Shown in pieces: positions 7,701 to 11,601 of a stretch of 11,601 nucleotides of DNA. The DNA lies in the NCBI GenBank assembly GCA_938029515.1, contig CALJAQ010000085.1, forward strand, positions 1-11,601. The letters run 5' to 3'. The DNA is from an uncultured Nitrososphaerales archaeon. GTDB lineage: Archaea > Thermoproteota > Nitrososphaeria > Nitrososphaerales > JAAOZN01. The position numbers and the translations under genes are program-made. Position 1 is the first letter of the stretch. The number at the start of each line of letters is the position of its first letter. The notes under the pieces were generated by a model that saw only the letters and a list, made by a program, of their open reading frames with translations, was not told where the DNA came from and searched no databases.

Positions 7701-7928
7701 TCCTCTAACGTGCCCTATATGCGGCTCGCCATTTAAGGTAGGAGGGCCCTCTACAAACCCAATCTTCCTACACCCCCTCCTAGCATCCTTAACCAACTTC
7801 AACAAGCTTATAGCCTCCCATCTCTTCCTCACACTCTCCTCCAGATCCTTAGGTTTAAATCGGCTACTCATCTCAGGCAGGTCGATGCTCTCTGGTTCGT
7901 CAGCCAACTTCTTCCCGTATTGAGGCAT
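4707..7928 (-). CDS. ileS: Isoleucyl-tRNA synthetase
   Basis: Class I aminoacyl-tRNA synthetase that charges tRNA-Ile with isoleucine in the cytoplasm; 1073 residues, the usual size for the archaeal/eukaryotic type. The ATP-binding motif HIGH is at 70-73 ('NGEPHIGHVRGR') and KMSKS at 615-619. 'GWDTQGLPVELQAEKELGL' near 99-117 is typical of the archaeal branch. The editing domain (about 190-410) has 'TTMPFTVVTDVMVGV' and 'GLVHMSPANGQEDFE'. Zinc-ribbon-like Cys pairs occur at about 199-202 (CPGC), 487-490 (CRSC) and 529-536 (CPKCGGRC). A helical anticodon-binding domain follows and then a long C-terminal region. The start is ATG 7928; an alternative ATG at residue 20 ('MSSRFKPKDLEE') matches the usual family beginning. 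Neither has a strong Shine-Dalgarno site. It is last in a minus-strand run after trmB and the phosphoesterase, 30 nt behind the latter. Confidence 0.97.
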   Translation of the reverse strand: MPQYGKKLADEPESIDLPEMSSRFKPKDLEESVRKRWEAISLLKLVKDARRGCRKIGFVEGPPTLNGEPHIGHVRGRVIKDLWFRFMTLRWFDVVFRAGWDTQGLPVELQAEKELGLTGSKSDNLKAVGEEKLVEACKRVIHHYYLKWREADRLLGLSMDYDAAYWTYKDEYIEREWRYLEEAFKRGLLGEGFRVVAFCPGCQTSLSHAEVSQSYDVVEDLSLYYKVRVRELDAYLILWTTMPFTVVTDVMVGVKPEAEYCLVSVEGERWIVGRDRLDELMRELGVKDYQVQGVKKGYELEGLRYIHPLQDLIPAQLELDQNPKAHVVVAEEFVDTTTGSGLVHMSPANGQEDFETAVKRGQPIFNPIDDQARFTEEAGVFAGMFVRDADVKVCELLREKGALLKLGTVKHSYPLCWRSHHKIVWLARREYFYWVDKLGDLAYDAASKVEYFYEPPRNRFLEIIKEKVPWCISRERVWGTPLPIWVCRSCGHKQGYFSRKAILENAIELPDRPDFELHRPWIDRVITRCPKCGGRCEREPFVLDTWHNSGAAPYASLGDEYAELVPVDFLTEGIDQTRGWAYTLLIENVILKGAPEAPYKAFLFQGHVLDEKGNKMSKSLGNIVEASDALTNYPVDALRFYLMWKASPIDSINFSAEELKKRPYQVINTLYHLHIYYHQNSSYDSYNPASHSLSWVRAKGLLKPPDLWLLSKLQKLKKVVSEAYERGRYHEGLRAVEVFLIDDLSQTYIPMTRTVIWDDSPETLNARFAVYAVLREALTTLDILLHPVCPYVTEYLYLKAKMGQLKSILLESWPKVDEELENEELEEEYDALRTLVSLANSARMAAKIKRRWPLKKALIFARGTSAKAVKKHRTTFLEMVNVKEVELREDDAEAPLIYEVKPRIDLLRKNFREKTPLVAKALADKPASLLLNEIKSKGYIEVEVSGVRHRVEKEMVAIEAKPKQGYTYASKDEVMVFLTVERDKDLMAEGMLRDIARRIQALRKELGYNPTEMLTSAKIYGLSDEWVDALTPLLDRLAYLVRVKRAEIIKETDSRLRWVETDVDGAPIKIALE

Positions 7929-7958
7929 AAGATGCTTGATTTAAAGCCTTTAGCTCCT

Positions 7959-8645
7959 TTAGGTACCTGAGAACAGTCTGCTCGCTAGGAAGGTAGGTAG
8001 GCCGGATGCAAGTATCTTACTCGCAGCAGATTCGATGTCGTAAGGTATTAGCTTATGCTTTATTTGCAGAGTAGAGCCATCATATTCTAATACTGCGTAG
8101 CAGGCTTCTGAATGCCCAGAGCGTGGTTGACCGACAGAGCCAGGGTTAAAGACCAATCCTCTACCTGAGCGCCAAGCATATGGTATATGGGTGTGCCCCA
8201 TGCCAATTAGATCAACCCCCTCTCTATATAGGTAAATATCGAAGAGGTCGGCGTGAGTCTCAAGGTAGATATATTCGTTTATCGGATCGTCTGGGCTTCC
8301 GTGGACAAGTAGCGTCTTTAAGCCTGCTATCTTCAACTTCACTTTATCAGCTAGGTTATACAGAAAACGTAGGTTTTCAGGTTTGATTACCCTCTTAGTC
8401 CACATAATGGCTTTTGCCGCAGCTGGGTTGAAACAAGACACATCACCTGTTAACACCGCTGCTTCGTGGTTTCCTAGGATACAGACTTCAACATGTTCCT
8501 TCACCCATTCGACAACTTCGTTGGGGTTTGCACCGTAGCCTACTACATCCCCCAGGCAGTAGATGGGCGCATCAGGTAAGGTGGCTGCAACAGCGTTCAA
8601 CGCCTCTAAGTTACCGTGGATATCTGAGATGAAGACCGCCTGCAT
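7959..8645 (-). CDS. Calcineurin-like metallophosphoesterase (YfcE/COG0639 type)
   Basis: A 228-residue dimetal phosphoesterase with every block of the calcineurin-like fold: DIHGN (Asp8, His10), GDVVGYG (Asp33), GNHE (Asn59, His60), VHGS (His115) and GHTH (His151, His153), followed by 'NPGSVGQPR'. The 'GDVVGYGANPNEVVEW' block is typical of predicted prokaryotic phosphodiesterases; the natural substrate (phosphodiester, nucleotide or protein phosphate) is not evident. The ATG at 8645 is chosen; a TTG lies directly before it. The only good Shine-Dalgarno site, GAGGTG (8670-8665), directly follows the trmB stop and is about 19 nt from this ATG. It is better placed for an out-of-frame ATG at 8661 opening a 16-codon frame. 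A single T fewer in TTTT (8650-8647) would fuse that ATG to this gene. It sits between trmB and ileS, probably in one operon. Confidence 0.92.
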   Translation of the reverse strand: MQAVFISDIHGNLEALNAVAATLPDAPIYCLGDVVGYGANPNEVVEWVKEHVEVCILGNHEAAVLTGDVSCFNPAAAKAIMWTKRVIKPENLRFLYNLADKVKLKIAGLKTLLVHGSPDDPINEYIYLETHADLFDIYLYREGVDLIGMGHTHIPYAWRSGRGLVFNPGSVGQPRSGHSEACYAVLEYDGSTLQIKHKLIPYDIESAASKILASGLPTFLASRLFSGT

Positions 8646-8671
8646 CAAAAGGCTTAGGCATAAACACCTCT

Positions 8672-9928
8672 TTAAGGGTTAACTGCACTCTTAGCAGATA
8701 TCTTAGCCTGCAGTATATGCTTATGCTCATCTGGGTGGGGAGCGTTTTGCAGTATAATTAAAGGCGTTTCATTCTTCATCAGCACACCGCTTAATGCGAA
8801 GAACCAGATCGAAGCCGGTATGAGCATCTTCGCGTCAGGCGCTTCGATGTTTATCAGCTTCGTTAAGGGGTCAAATCTAACGAAGCTCTCTTCACCTAAG
8901 CTCTGAGTGAGTAGGCTGAGTATTATAGGTAAGGTTATATCTAGGGGCCTTCTGAATATGGTAACATTCATAGTGTTCTCAAGCTCCTCGATGAACTTTA
9001 AACCTATCCGACCTACCGTTTCTTCATCTTGTATGGTTGAAGCTACAGCTCTTACGAACGCTTGATTCACGCCATCTGGATCAAGAAGCTCAAGCGCGTC
9101 TTCACCATCCTTTAAAGATAAGATGGTTGATATGTTCTGCAGAGGCATAGAGATAGACCAGAGCCTTTTAAACAATCCGGTTGAAATTAATGTGTTAACT
9201 TCTGTTGAAGGTATAAAGACACCTCTACCAGTCACCTCCTCAGCTATAATGATAGTATGTTCGTCAAATAGGAAGACATTTAACCCAAGCGGGTATCTGA
9301 CTACCCTAACGTCAAAGCCTGGTAGCAACTCGCCTTCACGCCAATCTTCACCGTAGCTCCAAAGTCTAATTATCTGAAGTTTTACGTCGTTGAGGCGTGC
9401 GTTGAGCACAGCATCTTTGCACTCACTGAGTACCCTCAACCCCCAGCTACCAACGATACATCTTACAGACGTTCTGGAGAGCGCTATCATCTCCGAGACC
9501 TTCCCAGCCAACGCCTTAGCACCTATTCCCATATACTTGTAGTTCACATAGTCTACAGGCTTCCTAACCTCTTCATATATCTGTCTAAGCCTCCCTATCT
9601 CCTTCTTCATAGCCTTGACCCTCTTTTCTTCGAGTAAGACTAGATTCTCGAGGTTTTCTTCAGGGGGAAGCGCGCGACACCTAGTAGGCTTCTTATTCAG
9701 AAGCTCAGCTAACCCCTTTCTAACCAGCGATCTAACTACAGAATACGCTTTTGTCCGTGGGATCTGCGCGTGGTATGCCAGTTCACTCACTGTAAGCGAA
9801 TCCTGCTTTAGCAACGTGACGTAAGCCCTAGACTCATACTCGCTTAACCCAAAGTTCTCCAACGCCGATCTGACCAACCTAGCTGTCACTCCTCCTATTG
9901 TCACCGTGGTTACTTTATCTAGCAGCAC
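8672..9928 (-). CDS. TrmB-family transcriptional regulator
   Basis: Predicted DNA-binding regulator of 418 residues. Residues about 18-85 form the TrmB winged helix-turn-helix ('LENFGLSEYESRAYVTLL', 'LTVSELAYHAQIPRTKAYSVV', 'LVRKGLAEL'). A charged helix likely to form a dimerising coiled coil follows (about 92-125), then a PLD-like sensor region (about 130-265; 'GSWGLRVLSECKDAVL', 'EEVTGRGVFIP', 'LISTGLFKRLWS'). The last 150 residues are not a domain I recognise. The start taken is GTG 9928. TTG at residue 18 (9877) would match usual family N-termini and has GGAGG about 13 nt upstream, so the protein may be 401 residues. It is first in the minus-strand run with the phosphoesterase (27 nt to its ATG) and ileS, and divergent from the cdvB genes. 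Ligand and operators are unknown; autoregulation and control of the division genes are inferences from position. Confidence 0.85.
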   Translation of the reverse strand: MLLDKVTTVTIGGVTARLVRSALENFGLSEYESRAYVTLLKQDSLTVSELAYHAQIPRTKAYSVVRSLVRKGLAELLNKKPTRCRALPPEENLENLVLLEEKRVKAMKKEIGRLRQIYEEVRKPVDYVNYKYMGIGAKALAGKVSEMIALSRTSVRCIVGSWGLRVLSECKDAVLNARLNDVKLQIIRLWSYGEDWREGELLPGFDVRVVRYPLGLNVFLFDEHTIIIAEEVTGRGVFIPSTEVNTLISTGLFKRLWSISMPLQNISTILSLKDGEDALELLDPDGVNQAFVRAVASTIQDEETVGRIGLKFIEELENTMNVTIFRRPLDITLPIILSLLTQSLGEESFVRFDPLTKLINIEAPDAKMLIPASIWFFALSGVLMKNETPLIILQNAPHPDEHKHILQAKISAKSAVNP

Positions 9929-9975
9929 AGCCTCGATAAAAAAGAAGGTCGATAATATTCAACACGGTGCTTAAA
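9929..9975. promoter_or_regulatory. Divergent promoter region, trmB and cdvB cluster
   Basis: The 47 bp between the two divergent starts must hold both promoters. GATAAAAAAG (9935-9944) is a TATA-like box about 26 nt upstream of position 9966 and would give the plus-strand ESCRT-III gene a leader of about 10 nt with GGTG (9966-9969) as Shine-Dalgarno site. On the minus strand, AATATTAT (9957-9950) lies about 26 nt upstream of the GTG at 9928, which would make trmB leaderless. The boxes are nearly adjacent, so transcription in the two directions could compete, and a regulator bound here would affect both. Boxes are assigned by eye. Confidence 0.45.
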
Positions 9976-10620
9976 ATGTCCGAATTCGTATCCAAGTGGA
10001 ATAAACCGAGTGGTGGCGGTTTCGGAGAGAGGGTGCGTGAAGCGGTCCGCCCAGTCGGCCCACTGAAGCCAAGGTTAGAGGCAGCTGTGAGGCAGATTCA
10101 GATACAGATATCCAAGTTAGACGCAACATCACTTAAGTTGAAGGAGAGAGACACAGCTATCTTTAACAAGGTGGTCGCCTCCATACAGAAGCACGACATG
10201 CAGCACGCTGCGGTCTTTGCCAACGAGCTAGCCGAAATCAGAAAGATGAATAAAATGGTCACGTCGGCGAAGCTCGCGTTAGAGCAGATCGTCTTGAGGC
10301 TCAACACCGTTCAAGAACTCGGTGACATCGTGGTAACATTAGCTCCAGCGATGGGTGTGATTAGAAACATAAAGAGCGGCCTTGTTTCAGTGCTGCCTGA
10401 AGCTGAGAATGAGATAAGCGACATAAGCAACCTACTCGGAAGCATATTGGTCGATGCAGGTCAACTAGGTTCAAGCACAATCAACTTCGAGGCTGCTAAT
10501 GAAGATGCAGAGAAGATACTTGCTGAAGCGTCTGCTGTCGCCGAACAGAAGATGCGTGAAAGGTTCCCTGATCTACCAAGCTCTGTAAAGGCGGCAGACA
10601 CAGTCGAAGGCATCAGCTAA
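9976..10620 (+). CDS. cdvB1: ESCRT-III-like division protein (CdvB paralogue without winged helix)
   Basis: A 214-residue SNF7/ESCRT-III family protein strongly like thaumarchaeal CdvB paralogues. These polymerise on the membrane at the division site and are remodelled by the AAA ATPase CdvC. The order is a short polar N-terminus ('MSEFVSKWNKPSGGG'), the basic helix 1 ('PLKPRLEAAVRQIQIQISKLD' type, about 32-52), helix 2 ('LKERDTAIFNKVVASIQKHD', about 56-75), then 'FANELAEIRKMNKMV', 'AKLALEQIVLRLNTV' and 'LGDIVVTLAPAM'. The acidic C-terminal part has 'ANEDAEKILAEAS' and ends with 'ERFPDLPSSV', a proline-containing stretch that could be a MIM2-like contact for a Vps4/CdvC MIT domain. No winged helix follows. 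ATG 9976 is preferred over GTG 9967 because GGTG (9966-9969) is 6 nt upstream of it. First gene of the division cluster. Confidence 0.9.
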   Translation: MSEFVSKWNKPSGGGFGERVREAVRPVGPLKPRLEAAVRQIQIQISKLDATSLKLKERDTAIFNKVVASIQKHDMQHAAVFANELAEIRKMNKMVTSAKLALEQIVLRLNTVQELGDIVVTLAPAMGVIRNIKSGLVSVLPEAENEISDISNLLGSILVDAGQLGSSTINFEAANEDAEKILAEASAVAEQKMRERFPDLPSSVKAADTVEGIS

Positions 10621-10669
10621 GAGGATAGATAGCGGAGATGCAGATGCCACCACAGCTGCAGAAAGAAGC

Positions 10670-10699
10670 GGTTGTGGCGGCTCAACCACCTTTTTGTTT
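10670..10699 (+). terminator. Hairpin with T-run between the two cdvB genes
   Basis: GGTTG (10670-10674) pairs with CAACC (10683-10687) around an 8-nt loop, and TTTTTGTTT begins at 10691. This looks like a partial terminator or attenuator in the 107-nt spacer between the two ESCRT-III genes and might set unequal amounts of the two subunits. The stem is only five pairs; the same T-rich stretch could alternatively belong to an internal promoter. Confidence 0.3.
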
Positions 10700-10714
10700 A
10701 ACATTCCTCTATGT

Positions 10715-10718
10715 GGAG
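10715..10718 (+). promoter_or_regulatory. Shine-Dalgarno site that decides the second cdvB start
   Basis: GGAG lies 9 nt before ATG 10728, normal spacing. The in-frame upstream ATG at 10638 has GGAG directly abutting it and no room for initiation, so 10728 is preferred. Confidence 0.5.
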
Positions 10719-10727
10719 CTGGTTAGT

Positions 10728-11552
10728 ATGTTTGGGTTATTAAGAAGGGTCGTTGGATTTAGGCGGGCTGACCTTAAAGGTAGGATCGGGGCTGCCATCC
10801 TAAAGATTGAAGAGCGTAGGCATCAGCTTCATATTTTAAAGAGCAGGCTCGAAGCGAGGAGGCAGGCTCTAATCGAGGCTCTGGAAAAGGCGCGGGGATT
10901 AGATGACTCTGTCAGAACCACGCTTCTCTCAGATGAGTGTAGGGAGTTAAAGAAGGTGATAAACGTTGTCTCGCTATGTGAGGCTGCTCTAACCCAGATA
11001 ATAACGCGCTTCGAAAGCATACGTGACATAAGTGAAGCGATGAACCACATGTCTTCAGCAGCGGATGTAATGAAGCACATTTATGGAGATGGGGGGCCAA
11101 CACCAGCTCTTGAAAACCTAGCTTCTGAAGCGACTAGAACCTTATCACAGACCTTAGCAGACCTAAGCAACCTTTCCTGCGGCTTCATCTTCGATCCAAA
11201 CGGCAGTGTAGAAGGGCTTACCGAGGATGCTGAGAGGTACGCTCTATATTTGGCAAGCGAGGTAAACGAACCACTACCATCCTCTATCCAGCAAGCAGAG
11301 GGCGAATCCTTATTTAAGAAGATGCAGAGTCTTACGAGCCTAGCCGAATCAGACAACGCCATATACACGTTGAAGAAGGCTACCAGCAGCAAGGTGGAGG
11401 AAAGGGTTAGAAGATTCTTTAAAGAAAGTGGTGAATACAACATAATAGAGGCTTCGGTAGCGCTGAATCTACCTATAAACATAGTCGAGCAAGTAGCTCT
11501 AAAGATGATAGATGAGGAGAGCTACATGAAGTTACCGGCTGAGGTCGCGTAA
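10728..11552 (+). CDS. cdvB: CdvB, ESCRT-III division protein with C-terminal winged helix
   Basis: A 274-residue ESCRT-III protein. The N-terminal 'MFGLLRRVVGFRR' is an amphipathic helix of the kind that anchors SNF7 proteins to membrane. A basic helix-rich core follows (about 15-150; 'LKGRIGAAILKIEERRHQL', 'AALTQIITRFESIRDISEAM'), aligning with the preceding paralogue. An acidic region ('GLTEDAERYALYLASEV') and 'PLPSSI', which echoes 'DLPSS' of the first gene, come next. The last 53 residues (about 222-274; 'VEERVRRFFKESGEYNIIEAS', 'LPINIVEQVALKMI') form a winged helix like the one by which Sulfolobus CdvB binds CdvA. ATG 10728 is chosen because it has GGAG 9 nt upstream. A start at 10638 would add 30 non-conserved residues and has no usable Shine-Dalgarno spacing. 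It is followed at once by the likely cdvC start. Confidence 0.9.
   Translation: MFGLLRRVVGFRRADLKGRIGAAILKIEERRHQLHILKSRLEARRQALIEALEKARGLDDSVRTTLLSDECRELKKVINVVSLCEAALTQIITRFESIRDISEAMNHMSSAADVMKHIYGDGGPTPALENLASEATRTLSQTLADLSNLSCGFIFDPNGSVEGLTEDAERYALYLASEVNEPLPSSIQQAEGESLFKKMQSLTSLAESDNAIYTLKKATSSKVEERVRRFFKESGEYNIIEASVALNLPINIVEQVALKMIDEESYMKLPAEVA
11541..11545 (+). promoter_or_regulatory. Shine-Dalgarno site for cdvC
   Basis: GAGGT inside the last codons of cdvB lies 10 nt before TTG 11556, the first possible start after the in-frame TAA at 11550-11552. It supports translation of the edge gene directly after cdvB. Confidence 0.45.
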
Positions 11553-11555
11553 GAG

Positions 11556-11601
11556 TTGTCAGCAGCGCAAGAACTTGAGGAAGCGGCGAGAAGATACGCG
11601 T
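11556..11601 (+). CDS. cdvC: Start of likely CdvC (Vps4-type AAA ATPase), partial
   Basis: Only 15 complete codons are present, running off the right edge: TTG start, then S-A-A-Q-E-L-E-E-A-A-R-R-Y-A. This matches the beginning of an MIT domain ('ELEEAARRYA'), which opens archaeal CdvC/Vps4 ATPases and binds the C-terminal motifs of ESCRT-III subunits. The ATPase part would lie beyond the window. The start is forced: a TAA in the same frame sits one codon upstream, TTG is the first initiator after it, and GAGGT lies 10 nt before. Gene order (cdvB directly followed by cdvC) agrees with known archaeal cdv clusters. The call rests on a short peptide plus context. Confidence 0.65.
   Translation, partial: MSAAQELEEAARRYA

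Noticed and set aside
7567..7923. Open frame of 118 codons on the plus strand opposite the start of ileS
   Set aside because: It lies wholly over the conserved HIGH-motif region of ileS on the other strand and has low-complexity Ser/Pro/Leu composition.
10638..10727. Upstream start giving CdvB a 30-residue N-terminal extension
   Set aside because: The extension is not like the family, its ATG abuts GGAG with no spacing, and the ATG at 10728 has a properly spaced GGAG and opens with a typical membrane-anchoring helix.
11081..11482. 133-codon minus-strand frame over cdvB
   Set aside because: It is antisense to a clear ESCRT-III gene and its product has no recognisable features.
1..11601. CRISPR array, insertion sequence, integrase or attachment site
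   Set aside because: No regularly spaced repeats, transposase or integrase motifs, or terminal inverted repeats were seen; genes are densely packed and housekeeping in character.

Overview
The window looks like a chromosomal segment of a TACK-group archaeon, most likely from the Thaumarchaeota/Aigarchaeota (Nitrososphaeria) side. The strongest pointers are two CdvB/ESCRT-III genes, the first very like the thaumarchaeal CdvB paralogues, followed at the right edge by what looks like the start of the Vps4-type ATPase gene cdvC. An archaeal-type isoleucyl-tRNA synthetase, an AK6/Fap7-type kinase, a TrmB-family regulator and TATA-like boxes placed for short or absent leaders agree with this. The species cannot be named from the sequence alone.

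Layout, left to right. Positions 1-132 hold the C-terminal end of an unrecognised lysine-rich protein (+). It converges on a minus-strand pair of radical SAM proteins (3224 down to 161, 13-nt spacer), both with CxxxCxxC cluster motifs; the upstream one has a clear B12-binding-type N-terminal domain. An intergenic stretch of about 415 bases (3225-3639) holds the minus-strand promoter of that pair, a doubtful 69-codon reading frame, and the promoter and structured leader of the next plus-strand unit. That unit encodes a QueT-family membrane protein and an AK6/Fap7-like kinase. Its 3' end meets, one base apart, the end of a minus-strand operon: TrmB-family regulator (9928-8672), calcineurin-like phosphoesterase (8645-7959) and isoleucyl-tRNA synthetase (7928-4707). 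Divergent from trmB, across about 47 bp, starts the plus-strand division cluster: an ESCRT-III subunit without a winged helix (9976-10620), an ESCRT-III subunit with a C-terminal winged helix (10728-11552), and the first 15 codons of a likely cdvC (11556-11601).

The division cluster would supply filament-forming subunits and the ATPase that remodels them; cdvA is not in view. The TrmB protein sits where it could regulate both its own operon and the division genes. The most interesting unexplained element is the queT leader (about 3572-3640). It forms a strong hairpin that contains a perfect 7-base complement of the gene's own Shine-Dalgarno sequence, so it is a candidate translational switch for queuosine/archaeosine-precursor uptake. 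The same gene lacks an ordinary in-frame start codon, which points to a base missing in an A-run or to unusual initiation.
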